DNA of 64,000 nt from Salinithrix halophila (GCF_042650125.1 NZ_JBHSAP010000015.1:310001-374000); one strand, 5' to 3'; positions 43,025 to 52,070 are shown, counted from the first letter of the stretch. The notes: generated by a model from the letters alone, not told the origin. Made by a program: numbers and translations.

Positions 43025-43147
43025 GGGAAAGCTCCTTCTTTTTTAAACCAAGTTGAAAGGGACATATAAATTAGGGATTAATCCTTATCTGAAAATTGGA
43101 GTAGAAAAAAGGAGACATACCGTTCAACTTCAGCCGCTTTTTCTTAT

Positions 43148-43177
43148 TTGGTTTCCGTTATAAACTTTCATTATAAT
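43148..43177 (+). promoter_or_regulatory. Promoter of the calcium-loop secreted protein gene
   Basis: TTGGTT and TATAAT are separated by 18 bp, 24 bp before the start codon. Confidence 0.55.
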
Positions 43178-43200
43178 ACAAGAAAGGGCAGGTGATTCGG

Positions 43201-43626
43201 ATGAACGCTAAAAAAATCATGGCTGCAGCCCTTGGTGGCGTTGCTTTACTCACCTTTACGGTTTCTCCGACTTTTGCAGCAGAGCACAAAGCGGTCAAAA
43301 ATGAAGTTGTTGCACAAAAGAAAGTGGATGTAACCGGGGACGGAAAAGCGGATGTGGTCAAACTGCTCGGGGAAAAAACATGGGATGACGCCTTTGTGCG
43401 TTACCTTGTGGTCGTAGATAAAGCCCACAAAAAAACAATGAAATTTAAGCCAGCCACGGGCGGTTTCCCGGAGTGGTCGTTCATGGATTACAATGGAGAC
43501 AAAGTAAAAGACATTCGCTTGGAATTGTATGACGATGAGATCATCCATGAAGGGCAACTGGCAGCTTATCATTTGACCGCCAAAAACGGGAAGATCAAGG
43601 AAATCCTCGGCCCTCCGGGGGATTGA
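43201..43626 (+). CDS. Secreted protein with calcium-binding-type loop
   Basis: This 141-residue protein has a signal peptide (KKIMAAALGGVALLTFTVS, cleavage near FAA) and one DVTGDGKADVV loop of the VCBS/dockerin calcium type. A second partial loop is MDYNGDKVKDIRL. It is a shorter paralogue of the tandem-repeat protein at 60112, sharing VVAQKKVDVTGDGK and the same signal-peptide style. The ATG at 43201 has GGCAGGTGA upstream; GTG at 43192 is less likely. Function unknown. Confidence 0.8.
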   Translation: MNAKKIMAAALGGVALLTFTVSPTFAAEHKAVKNEVVAQKKVDVTGDGKADVVKLLGEKTWDDAFVRYLVVVDKAHKKTMKFKPATGGFPEWSFMDYNGDKVKDIRLELYDDEIIHEGQLAAYHLTAKNGKIKEILGPPGD

Positions 43627-43675
43627 CGAAAGCTCCTATCCATCAGGAAACGCAATGCCATACCGATATCCTTAC

Positions 43676-43711
43676 CGGTCTCCAATTGGGGCCGGGTCTT
43701 TTTTATTTGGA
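43676..43711 (+). terminator. Probable terminator after the secreted protein gene
   Basis: CCGGTCTCC and GGGGCCGG form an imperfect stem followed by six T residues. Confidence 0.5.
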
Positions 43712-43726
43712 AACGGCTGACGCAAT

Positions 43727-43780
43727 AAAAAGGCCACTCACACTCCTCGTGAAGAGTGAAAGTGGCACAACATTCATGGG
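43727..43780 (-). terminator. Terminator of toxin-B-like gene 1, identical to the one at 47465
   Basis: On the minus strand GCCACTTTCACTC pairs with GAGTGTGAGTGGC around the loop and is followed by T residues. All 54 bp are identical to 47465-47518. Confidence 0.85.
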
Positions 43781-43787
43781 TTAGCTG

Positions 43788-46103
43788 TTAGTAAAGGGCG
43801 TAGACCGACACCGTAAAGGTACCGGGTTTATGAGGCATCCCGTCGGCAAAGGAAGGATCCGCAATGTAAAAGTTTCTTCCCTGTTTTACGTCTGTCTCCA
43901 TACCGTTGCTTATACCGGTAAAGTGGGTAGGGTCTTTCAAAACGGATTTATCTTCCTTGATATTGAACTTGACGCCCTCCGCACCTTTTACCACCCACTT
44001 CAGTTTTTTGGTGCCAGGGGGGAGGTTTTCGATACTGAAATTCCCGCTGGAGCGATGGGATTGGCCGGATTGAGGTTGGGTTTCGGAAGTGACTGAGGCG
44101 ATCAAATCCCCCTCAGGTTCTTCCTCCCTACCATCGGGATTTCCTGTTTGGTCCGTATCGGGGTGAATGGCGTACACTTTTACCTTAAAATTCGACGTTG
44201 CATTCTTAGGATCCGCAATATACAAACTTCTACTTTTCTTGATATTGGTTTCGATCCCATTGGTGAGACTTTCCCAAAACACGTTATCGTTGGCTGAAGA
44301 TTTGTCTTCCTTGACCGTATATTTGATGGAACTAGCGCCTTCACCTTCAACGACCCATTTTAACTTCTTAGTTCCTGCGGGTAGGCTGTCGATACTGAAG
44401 TTCCCGCTGGAACGGCTATTTTGTCCTTTTTGTGGTTCAGAACCGGAGGTCACGGTGGCTACCAAGGTCTGTTTTTCTCCGGGCTTGTTATCGACAATGA
44501 TAGAAGGCGTCTTTCCATTATGGTTAAAGACTCCCTCGATGATGCAATTTTTATCAATCTCTCCGAACTGGAACTTAAACTTCGGTTTCTTCCATTTTGC
44601 ATCGGAAATGGCTTTTTTATCGACTTTGCCGTTGGATACATAATTGAAGGAACCTGCTGATGACGGGGACATTTTCACGTTCAACCCGTCGGGATCGTAT
44701 ATGGCTGGACTGGTTAATCCCAAGGTGCCGGGCGTGAATCGTGCCTGAAGTTTACGATTTTTCGTATTATAGTAGACCCAGGAGACTTTTGGCTTCTTGA
44801 TTTCTTTGTAAATTCCTGTAGAAGATCCAGTGGTCAAGAAAGTGGTTTTGTCGACGTTTTTTAATCGGTTAAGGTGGATGAAATGTTTGGCACCTGTGAA
44901 ATTAATTTGGGAATGATCCATAAAATCTTGGACGGATAGCGGCATATGATCCGTACTCTTTATTTGTCCCAAAAAAACCTTCGATAAAAAGTTCGTTGTC
45001 ACATTGGATGATGGCACATACATCCGAGTTTCCGGCACATCTCCGATGTCTGTCACCAATCTGGATGTCGAAGCATGAATATCCGATTGATAATCGGCCC
45101 AGTTTCCTACATGTTCATAGACTCCCTTGTCATTCTTTTTCTTCAAACTCATTTTCGTCGCCGTATGTTCCAAAACTAGGGGAACACCTTGTTGGAATGC
45201 TTTTAATTGGTCCAAGGAAATGGTGATCTTGACATCGGGCCGAGTATCCACGCTGTCAATGAGCACCTCATGGGTGTTGTTCCCCCCTTTTTTGGTCGTT
45301 AAGAGATTGGCTTTATAGCGTTCTTGCTCCGCTTTCACGGTTCCCAACAGTTCATCGCCCAATTTGAGGTTAAACGTGGGGGATACGTCGCCAGCCGATG
45401 CCAGACCGGTATTTTTGTACTGAACATGGAACTGAAGTTGAGCGGCTTTGGAAGTATCTGCTGTTCGGGCTTTTTGCCAATTGATTTGTTTATCTTCTCC
45501 GTTGGTGTTCGACGTTTCATGGCTGTACCCGAGGGAGAGGCTGCCTCCCACATTGGCGCCTTTTTCATCCGCCCCTGCTGTCAGAGAGCCTCCCACATCG
45601 ACACGATCCGTGGTAGTGGTGCTCCAACTTTTAGTGATGGAGCCCCCTTCCGTATCGGTAATGGTTTGGATCGGAGTGACCGTAATTTTTTTTAGTTGAA
45701 CTTCAACTTTGGGATAAGCGGCAATCATCGGGTCGTCCCCGGGAGATTGGACATCCGGTGGCAATTTTCCGAAAACTTCTCGGTGATCGGAATAGGGGTC
45801 TCCATCACTATTGGCGCTTAAGGGATTCGTTACATAACGCTTTGCCTCGTCCCCTGGATTCCATTTTTCTACTTTTTTTCCGAATCCATCATCCGCGATT
45901 TTAAATCCACTCGTTTCCAATTCATTGGATATCTTATCACCGTCACAGTCCCCAGTGGGTTTTTTCTGGTCGTCTTTGCATGCGGTTTGATCATTCGGTT
46001 TATCTTCTTTATCGCCTTGATTATCGGCGAAAACCATCTGTGGACTAACCAGCAGGGATAGCGCAGAAATCCATAGGAGTGAACGAGCTGCCCAATTTTT
46101 CAA
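43788..46103 (-). CDS. Secreted pore-forming toxin B / protective-antigen-like protein 1
   Basis: This protein of 771 residues resembles the binding/translocation component of anthrax and clostridial binary toxins. After a signal peptide (cleavage after VFA, residue 26) come the calcium-site region (CDGDKISNELE near 54; GDPYSD near 101; AAYPKVEV near 128), a long Ser/Thr/Gly beta-hairpin stretch (145-205) fit for membrane insertion, the KNTGLASAGDVSPTFNLKLG segment, and SLDQLKAFQQGVPLVLEHT. Two C-terminal repeats of about 110 residues (SRSSGNFSI, LPAGTKKLKWVV) could bind receptors. TTG start at 46103 matches the second copy; ATG 46118 is too near GGAGGAG. No enzymatic component is adjacent. 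Confidence 0.85.
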   Translation of the reverse strand: MKNWAARSLLWISALSLLVSPQMVFADNQGDKEDKPNDQTACKDDQKKPTGDCDGDKISNELETSGFKIADDGFGKKVEKWNPGDEAKRYVTNPLSANSDGDPYSDHREVFGKLPPDVQSPGDDPMIAAYPKVEVQLKKITVTPIQTITDTEGGSITKSWSTTTTDRVDVGGSLTAGADEKGANVGGSLSLGYSHETSNTNGEDKQINWQKARTADTSKAAQLQFHVQYKNTGLASAGDVSPTFNLKLGDELLGTVKAEQERYKANLLTTKKGGNNTHEVLIDSVDTRPDVKITISLDQLKAFQQGVPLVLEHTATKMSLKKKNDKGVYEHVGNWADYQSDIHASTSRLVTDIGDVPETRMYVPSSNVTTNFLSKVFLGQIKSTDHMPLSVQDFMDHSQINFTGAKHFIHLNRLKNVDKTTFLTTGSSTGIYKEIKKPKVSWVYYNTKNRKLQARFTPGTLGLTSPAIYDPDGLNVKMSPSSAGSFNYVSNGKVDKKAISDAKWKKPKFKFQFGEIDKNCIIEGVFNHNGKTPSIIVDNKPGEKQTLVATVTSGSEPQKGQNSRSSGNFSIDSLPAGTKKLKWVVEGEGASSIKYTVKEDKSSANDNVFWESLTNGIETNIKKSRSLYIADPKNATSNFKVKVYAIHPDTDQTGNPDGREEEPEGDLIASVTSETQPQSGQSHRSSGNFSIENLPPGTKKLKWVVKGAEGVKFNIKEDKSVLKDPTHFTGISNGMETDVKQGRNFYIADPSFADGMPHKPGTFTVSVYALY

Positions 46104-46385
46104 TAAAGACTCCTCCATATGATTTTTTCAAGGCGAAACGTTACACTTTCATTACAGTATAGGTAAAAATGTTATAGATGGTAGGTGAACACCTCCTTAA
46201 TTTGGTTATATCCGCAACAAAAATATATCATATAGTTTATTAATTATCAATTTGAAATTATTTCAAATTATATAGCTTTTATTTTTTGTTTTTTGTAATG
46301 ATAGTGTAATGGTTGATTTGATACCCTATTATTCCGAAGGATCCAATAATTCATTCACCTAAGTGAATGAGAAAGGATGTGGACG

Positions 46386-47330
46386 ATGAAGCATATTTCA
46401 TGGGTGGTCATCTGCTTGATCTTAATCACGGGAAGTATCTTGATAAGTCCCGAGGCGGATGCTGCTGTCGATGATACGCAGCTGGCCAATCGGTGGGCTC
46501 CAGTACACTATCAGGACACAGACAGTAGCGATTATGATGCAGATTATCTATCCGCTGTGAACTTTGATGGAGACTGGGATACGAAAAATAATTGGGAACA
46601 TCAAGATGACGATCAAAAGCGGCTGCAAGGAAATGTTTACTACTCCGTGTCCGAAACCAAGACGCACTGGTTTGTGCTGTACGGCTTTTATCATCCCCGG
46701 GATTGGGTCGATTGGTGGTGGAATCCATTGGAGCTTGATACCCATGAGAACGACATGGAAGGGGCCCTGATGGTGATTCGTAAAAATGAAACCGCTTACG
46801 GAAAGTTAGAGGGGATGGTGACCGTTTTTCATAACGATTTTTATGCGTATAAAACCTCAGACAGCCCCCTTCGCGACGGTAAGGAAACGATTGATGGAAC
46901 CATCCGGTTTAAAAAGGTGGGCGAATCGGATCGACCGACGACGTTTCAAGAAGCGAAAGGGCATGGTTTAAAAGCATGGGGGGGCGGTGATTTTCCTGGC
47001 GGCGATGGGGTGATTTATTATCCGGGGGATAAAAGTGAAGTGCCCGAGCATGGGAAGGATCGGGATGTGAAATATCGATTGATCGATGTGTTTGCAAAGG
47101 ACGGGCTTTGGGCACATCGGAAGGATTCGAAAACATTCGCCAGTTGGGGGAGTTTTCGAGGGGATAACGGCAAAGACAATGCCGCCCATGCACCGTGGAA
47201 ATGGGACGACTGGAATGATGGAGAAGTAAAAGCCGGTGAAATGGCAACAGACCCGGCGCATTTAGTCGACGAGTATTTTGACGGACTTGGAGATTTCAGC
47301 AAAACGTACCTGCATAATCCCTACAAATGA
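46386..47330 (+). CDS. Secreted Vps62-like protein
   Basis: This 314-residue protein has a signal peptide (WVVICLILITGSILISPEA) and an ectodomain resembling Vps62-type proteins: LANRWAPVHYQDTDSSDY and a His/Asp/Glu cluster ELDTHENDMEGALMVI that could hold a metal. The HENDMEG segment vaguely recalls the GHRHDWE motif of NLP cytolysins, but this is weak. It is divergent from toxin-B-like gene 1 and a remnant of a second copy lies beside gene 2. The ATG at 46386 has AAAGGATG upstream. Function unknown. Confidence 0.78.
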   Translation: MKHISWVVICLILITGSILISPEADAAVDDTQLANRWAPVHYQDTDSSDYDADYLSAVNFDGDWDTKNNWEHQDDDQKRLQGNVYYSVSETKTHWFVLYGFYHPRDWVDWWWNPLELDTHENDMEGALMVIRKNETAYGKLEGMVTVFHNDFYAYKTSDSPLRDGKETIDGTIRFKKVGESDRPTTFQEAKGHGLKAWGGGDFPGGDGVIYYPGDKSEVPEHGKDRDVKYRLIDVFAKDGLWAHRKDSKTFASWGSFRGDNGKDNAAHAPWKWDDWNDGEVKAGEMATDPAHLVDEYFDGLGDFSKTYLHNPYK

Positions 47331-47361
47331 GGTCAGAACCCTTTTCGTAGAATAGGTAAGC

Positions 47362-47437
47362 CCCCTCTCTTGACAGCGAAGGAAGTGCCTGTGGTCCGGC
47401 ATTTCAACTTTATGGTTGTCAGGTGAGGGTTTTTTTG
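47362..47437 (+). terminator. Terminator of the Vps62-like gene
   Basis: CCCTC with TGACA pairs with TGTCA and GAGGG, with an inner AAGTGCC/GGCATTT stem, followed by seven T residues. A related structure occurs at 50275. Confidence 0.75.
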
Positions 47438-47464
47438 TGTGGTAAACGACTATGCTAACCCATT

Positions 47465-47518
47465 AAAAAGGCCACTCACACTCCTCGTGAAGAGTGAAAG
47501 TGGCACAACATTCATGGG
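47465..47518 (-). terminator. Terminator of toxin-B-like gene 2, identical to the one at 43727
   Basis: It is the same 54-bp sequence as at 43727-43780, placed just after the second gene. Confidence 0.85.
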
Positions 47519-47546
47519 ATGATAGACCTCAGTGGCTGGTTATTTT

Positions 47547-49943
47547 TCACCCCTCAAGGGCATAAACGAGTACCGTGAATCTGCCCTTGAACTCATTTTC
47601 TTTAGTGTCTATAAATTTGGCATGGTCCTTTTCATCCCTTAATTTATAGGTGGGTGAGTCAATATATAGTCTCAAATTTCCTTTAAAGCTTTGTTTCAAA
47701 TCTAGGGTACTATCGTTTGTTACATTTGTGTAGACATGTTGCTTGACATCCACTTCCTCGTTTACTCCGAAGGTTAGCTCATACTTCTTACCTTCCACCT
47801 CTTTCTCCAAGACTTCCTTTCTACCTCTTACTACAAACTTTACTCTCTTCGTGTTGGCTGGGAGGTTGGTGAGACTGAAATATCCGCTGGCGATCTCTTC
47901 ATGATTTTTAGCGGAGACTGCTGCCACCAATTCTCCCTTTTCGTTTCCGAGCTCTGCTTTTTCATCTCCACCCTCAGCCTCACCGGAATGAATGGCATAC
48001 ACTTCCACGATGAAACGGCTCTGTGTACCATTAACATTCGAAATATACAAGTTGCTATAATCTAACTTCATTGGGTCTGTAGTCGCGCCCTCTCCTTTAA
48101 CCGCGGCATTCGCTGAGTCTTTCGTCTCTTTATCATTGGTTATAGCGTTGTTTTTGATTGGTTCATATACAGTTGGCTCATTATTTGGTACATTCTCTTT
48201 CTTGACGGTGAAGGAGATATCATCGGGGCTATTTTCCCCGGCCTCTCTATTTTTGACAACCCATTTTAACTTCTTCGTACCACTTGGGAAGGTGATTCCC
48301 TTGAGACTGAAACTCGCACTATTCCGTGAATCTGTACCAAAGCCGCTCATCTGTTTAGGAGTAGCGGTCACAGCGGCTACCAAGGTTTCTTGTTCGGTTT
48401 GTTTGTCATCGATAATGATTAACGGTGCTAAAGTTTCGGCAATGTTGTTTTCGTTTTCATTAAGAGCGCCAAAATCGAACTGAAAGCTTTTCGTTTTCCC
48501 ATCAGAAAGGGCTTTTATATCCACTTTATCTTTGGAGACGAAAGTGAAGGAGCCTTTTTGTTGCATTTCCACTTTCGCACCATCGGGGTCATAGATGGCT
48601 GAGCTGCTTAATCCCAAGGTGCCGGGAGTGAAGTAGGCCCGGAGTTTACCATCTGCTTTGCTGTAGTATACCCACGAGACTTTCGGCTTCTTGATTTCCT
48701 TGTAAAGTCCTATCCAAGAGCCAGGGGCCAAGGAAGTCTGAGTATCGACTTTATTCAATTGATGATGGTCGATGAGATTGGCATTGTTGGCATCCAGACC
48801 GGAATGGCTGATGATATCAGAGACGGTAACGGTTTTAGATGTTTCGTTGTCTTTCGGAACGTACATCCGAGTGGCCGGTCTATCTCCCGTATCCGTCGAC
48901 AATAGGGCTGTCAAAGCTCGAATTTTAGATAGATAGCTTGACCAATCAGCAGACTGATCGGAGCCCTCTTTTGTCTCTGACTGTTTTCCGTCGGCCAATT
49001 TCATTTTGGTTTCCGTATGCTCTACGACAAGGGGGACACCTTGTTCGTATTTCTTCAACTCGTCCAAGGACATAGTGATCTTGACATCGGGTCGAGTATC
49101 CACGCTGTCAATGAGCACCTGGTGGGTTTCGTTCGGAGCTAATTGATTGGCTTTAAAGCGATCTTGGTCAGCTTTCACCGTTCCCAACAGTTTATCGCCC
49201 AATTTGATGTTAAAAGTGGGCGATACGTCTTTTGCCGATGCTAGACCAGTATTTTTGTACTGAACGTTTAATTTAAGCTCAGCGGCCTTGGCAGTATCTT
49301 TCGCCTTGGCTGTTTGCCAACTATTTTTCTTTTCTCCCCCTTTGGTTTTCGACCATTCTTTGCTGTACCCAAAGGAGACGCCAAACTCCGGTTGCAAGCC
49401 ACCCTGGTCTCCTGGCATGTTTGTTAATTTAGGAGAAGACGAAAAGTTGAAGCCATCCTTGGTCGTATCGCTCCAATTTTCGGCTAATTCCCCTCCTTCA
49501 GTAAAAGTAATCGTTTGTTTAGTGGTGACCGTGATTTCTTTTAATTGAACTTCGATCTTCGGATAAGCTGGGATCATCGGGTCATCTCCGGGGGATTTTA
49601 CATCTGCGGGTACCTTTCCGGATACTTCTTGATCATCGGAGTATGGATCCCCATCGCTGTTTTTACTATAGGGGTTGGTTACATAACGCTTTTCCTTGTC
49701 CCCTGAGTTCCATTTCTCAGCTTTTTTACCGAAATCACCGTCTTTAACAATTTTAAATCCATTCGCTTCTAAATCATTTGTTATTCTATCACCGTCACAG
49801 TCTCCATCGGGCTTGTTTTGGTCCTGTGCACATCCGAATTGATTAAAGTTGTCCTTTGCGGTGTCAGCAAAAACCATCTGTGGGCCAGCTAACAGGGACA
49901 GGACAGAAACCCACAGAAGTGAACGAGCGATCCATGTTTTCAT
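47547..49943 (-). CDS. Secreted pore-forming toxin B / protective-antigen-like protein 2
   Basis: This 798-residue paralogue of the protein at 43788 has the same plan: signal peptide (ARSLLWVSVLSLLAGPQMVF), calcium-site region (DCDGDRITNDLE; GDPYSDDQE; PAYPKIEV), a Ser/Gly-rich insertion segment (about 165-235), KNTGLASAKDVSPTFNIKLG, and SLDELKKYEQGVPLVVEHT. Its two C-terminal repeats have diverged more and carry Glu/Lys-rich insertions, suggesting a different receptor. The ATG at 49943 follows GGAGGG; the frame is open upstream to 50096. The terminator and upstream region are shared with copy 1. Confidence 0.85.
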   Translation of the reverse strand: MKTWIARSLLWVSVLSLLAGPQMVFADTAKDNFNQFGCAQDQNKPDGDCDGDRITNDLEANGFKIVKDGDFGKKAEKWNSGDKEKRYVTNPYSKNSDGDPYSDDQEVSGKVPADVKSPGDDPMIPAYPKIEVQLKEITVTTKQTITFTEGGELAENWSDTTKDGFNFSSSPKLTNMPGDQGGLQPEFGVSFGYSKEWSKTKGGEKKNSWQTAKAKDTAKAAELKLNVQYKNTGLASAKDVSPTFNIKLGDKLLGTVKADQDRFKANQLAPNETHQVLIDSVDTRPDVKITMSLDELKKYEQGVPLVVEHTETKMKLADGKQSETKEGSDQSADWSSYLSKIRALTALLSTDTGDRPATRMYVPKDNETSKTVTVSDIISHSGLDANNANLIDHHQLNKVDTQTSLAPGSWIGLYKEIKKPKVSWVYYSKADGKLRAYFTPGTLGLSSSAIYDPDGAKVEMQQKGSFTFVSKDKVDIKALSDGKTKSFQFDFGALNENENNIAETLAPLIIIDDKQTEQETLVAAVTATPKQMSGFGTDSRNSASFSLKGITFPSGTKKLKWVVKNREAGENSPDDISFTVKKENVPNNEPTVYEPIKNNAITNDKETKDSANAAVKGEGATTDPMKLDYSNLYISNVNGTQSRFIVEVYAIHSGEAEGGDEKAELGNEKGELVAAVSAKNHEEIASGYFSLTNLPANTKRVKFVVRGRKEVLEKEVEGKKYELTFGVNEEVDVKQHVYTNVTNDSTLDLKQSFKGNLRLYIDSPTYKLRDEKDHAKFIDTKENEFKGRFTVLVYALEG

Positions 49944-50121
49944 CAAAAATTCCCTCCATATTTTGTTTTGAAGGCAAATGATTACACTTTCATTACACAC
50001 TAGGCAAAATCGTTCTGGTAAAGTAGACGACACCTCCTGTAATTGACTGTTAATTGTAAAAAACATACCATGGGTTTTATTTTCAATCAATATCAAAATA
50101 TTTCAAGACAGTAGGGGGGCG

Positions 50122-50246
50122 ATTTTTGTAATGTTTGTGTAATGGATGATTTGGAATCTATAATTTTCGAAAGGATGCGGCAAACATGATGGGAGAACTG
50201 AATTGATGGAGCAGTAAAAGCCAGTGAAATGGCAACAGATCTGGCA
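50122..50246 (+). pseudogene. Internally deleted remnant of a second Vps62-like gene
   Basis: The upstream part (GTGTAATGGATGATTTGG) matches the leader of the intact gene (GTGTAATGGTTGATTTG). GAAAGGATG matches its ribosome site and start. From 50190 about 57 bp match the intact gene end at about 86%, including GTAAAAGCC and GTGAAATGGCAACAGA. Roughly 850 bp between are gone. It shows the toxin-B/Vps62 module was duplicated and one partner lost. Confidence 0.75.
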
Positions 50247-50274
50247 CTTTGAATCCCTTTTCGCAGAAAAGAGC

Positions 50275-50358
50275 CCCCCTTTCCCTTGATGACCAAAGAA
50301 GTGCCTGTGCTATGGCATTTCATCTCCATGGTTGTCAACGAGCAGGGGGGTTTTTCGT
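50275..50358 (+). terminator. Terminator left from the deleted Vps62-like gene
   Basis: CCCCCC pairs with GGGGGG over an inner GTGCC/GGCAT-type stem, followed by five T residues. Its order of elements matches 47362-47437. Confidence 0.7.
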
Positions 50359-50448
50359 GAAGACAGAGAAAAAGGTTCCTATTCCGACCGATAAAGTCAC
50401 CTTTTATAGAGGGTTTAAGCGTTGACCTCTTGTAACAGGAGGTGTAAT

Positions 50449-51975
50449 TTGAAGGTACTTCAACCTATCGGAAATGGGGGGGTTCGGGTGGCGTTTTTTC
50501 AGAATACAGTGAGAATCCGTTACGAATATCACCCCTCTCCAAGGGGCAAAGGAGTACTGGTTCTGGCTCATGGCTTGGGGTTAACGCTTGAGGAATGGGA
50601 CTGGATCCTTCCTTGTCTCAACGATGAATACCATATTCTACGCTATGATCTTCGTGGACACGGGCAGAGTGAGGCGGGTTCGGATCCTTTTTCCTTTGAT
50701 CGGTTAGGTAAAGACCTACTGGACTTGGTTGATTATTTGGAAATCCCTGAATTTCATTTTATCGGAGATAGTTTAGGTGGGAAAATTGGCGTTTATATGG
50801 CCCTGTCGCATCCCACGCGCATTCGTTCTCTTGTTCTCAACACCGTACCCAGTTATATCCCTCCTTTTGTCCGGCCCATTGTCCTCAATCATTTCAAAGG
50901 GTTATTAAGTACAGGTTCTATGGAATCTTTGGCAGAGGAAGTCATCCCCCGACTTTGTTATCCTGTGACGGAGAAGAAAGAGACGAAGTTGAGCGCGATG
51001 ATCTCTTCGACAACCCCCGATTCCTACGCAGCTTCACTGCGCCTCCTCATGGAGTCCCTGCCGATGGAGCGGTTAAAACAATTTCCTGCGCCGTCGTTGT
51101 CTCTATGGGGGGAGTTTGATCCATATATTCCCCATTCGATAGCCAGTGTGTTCTTCTCCGATTTGTTACCGGGTTCTCGTTTTTTACTGGTACCTAACGC
51201 TTCTCATGCGATATTTCTGGATCAACCCCATACGGTCGCCAGATGGATTAAACAGTTTATCGGTAGACCGCATAAACCAGCTCAGCCGAAACCTTCTGAG
51301 AATGAGTGGTTTGAACAGGTTCGAGCGAGGATGACAGGAATTATCGATTACTGTCAACATACGTTTACTTCGGTCAACGTCATAAATGTGGAGTTGATGA
51401 CCACCTTTCGAGTATTCGTGAATGGAGAAGAGGTAAGTAAAGGGTGGAACCAACGAAACGCCAAGCGGCTGTTCATCTACCTTCTGTTTCACCGCACGGT
51501 TACCCGTGAACAATTGTGCGATGCATTTTGGGGATGGTTGGATCTGAAAAACGCCCGGAATCATCTCCGTGTGTCACTGAATCATTTGAAAAAAATGTTG
51601 TCATCAGACGATTCCGGTGAAGTTCCGTTCTTAATGATTGACAGGGAGCAGGTTTCACTGAAAGGGACCATCGATTGTGATCTGCAGAAATGGATGAAGC
51701 GTCTCCAGCGTGCTGCTGATGAGAAGGATATACAAATCAAAAAGAAGGTTTGTGAAGGATTCCTGGACCAGGTGGGTCATTCTTTTTTACCAGGCTTGTA
51801 TGATGATTGGATACTGGATCTGAAAGGACAAATCGAAGGACAATTAGTCTCCCTTTTATGTTCGGTGACCGATCAACTCAAACAGGAAGGTTCCCGTTCA
51901 CAAGCCATGTCATTATTAAAAAAAGCCAGGCGTATCTTCGAGGATAATGAAGAACTGCTGAAGCAGGCCACCTAA
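50449..51975 (+). CDS. Alpha/beta hydrolase fused to SARP-like DNA-binding and BTAD region
   Basis: This 508-residue fusion begins with an alpha/beta hydrolase (about 20-275): LVLAHGLGLTLEEWD, LRGHGQSEAGS, nucleophile Ser108 in GDSLGG, Asp224 in GEFDPY and His253 in NASHAIF. After a linker (275-310) comes an OmpR/SARP-type winged helix (312-410; FRVFVNGEEVSKGWNQRNAK, AFWGWLDLKNARNHLRVSLN) and a helical BTAD-like tail. The TTG at 50449 has AGGAGGTG upstream. No signal peptide, so cytoplasmic. It may be a regulator sensing an ester or lactone; that is inference. Confidence 0.82.
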   Translation: MKVLQPIGNGGVRVAFFQNTVRIRYEYHPSPRGKGVLVLAHGLGLTLEEWDWILPCLNDEYHILRYDLRGHGQSEAGSDPFSFDRLGKDLLDLVDYLEIPEFHFIGDSLGGKIGVYMALSHPTRIRSLVLNTVPSYIPPFVRPIVLNHFKGLLSTGSMESLAEEVIPRLCYPVTEKKETKLSAMISSTTPDSYAASLRLLMESLPMERLKQFPAPSLSLWGEFDPYIPHSIASVFFSDLLPGSRFLLVPNASHAIFLDQPHTVARWIKQFIGRPHKPAQPKPSENEWFEQVRARMTGIIDYCQHTFTSVNVINVELMTTFRVFVNGEEVSKGWNQRNAKRLFIYLLFHRTVTREQLCDAFWGWLDLKNARNHLRVSLNHLKKMLSSDDSGEVPFLMIDREQVSLKGTIDCDLQKWMKRLQRAADEKDIQIKKKVCEGFLDQVGHSFLPGLYDDWILDLKGQIEGQLVSLLCSVTDQLKQEGSRSQAMSLLKKARRIFEDNEELLKQAT

Positions 51976-51977
51976 CA

Positions 51978-51992
51978 GGCAATCATTGGCGG
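51978..51992 (+). repeat. 15-mer repeated at the other end of the sigma/ABC operon, copy 1
   Basis: GGCAATCATTGGCGG here and GGCAATGATTGGCGG at 55781-55795 differ at one base and flank the sigma/anti-sigma/ABC cassette in direct orientation. Confidence 0.45.
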
Positions 51993-52025
51993 TGTCACTG
52001 ATTAAAAAAATTGGCAGGTAAGAAG

Positions 52026-52070
52026 AACAAGGTGCCTCACTTCTAATGCAGAAGGGGTACCCTTGTTTTT
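52026..52070 (+). terminator. Terminator after the hydrolase-SARP gene
   Basis: AACAAGG pairs with CCTTGTT, with an inner CTTCT/AGAAG stem, followed by T residues. Confidence 0.75.

Noticed and set aside
46386..47330. Enzymatic (A) component of a binary toxin
   Set aside because: No ADP-ribosyltransferase or metalloprotease motifs are visible; the gene is only called Vps62-like.
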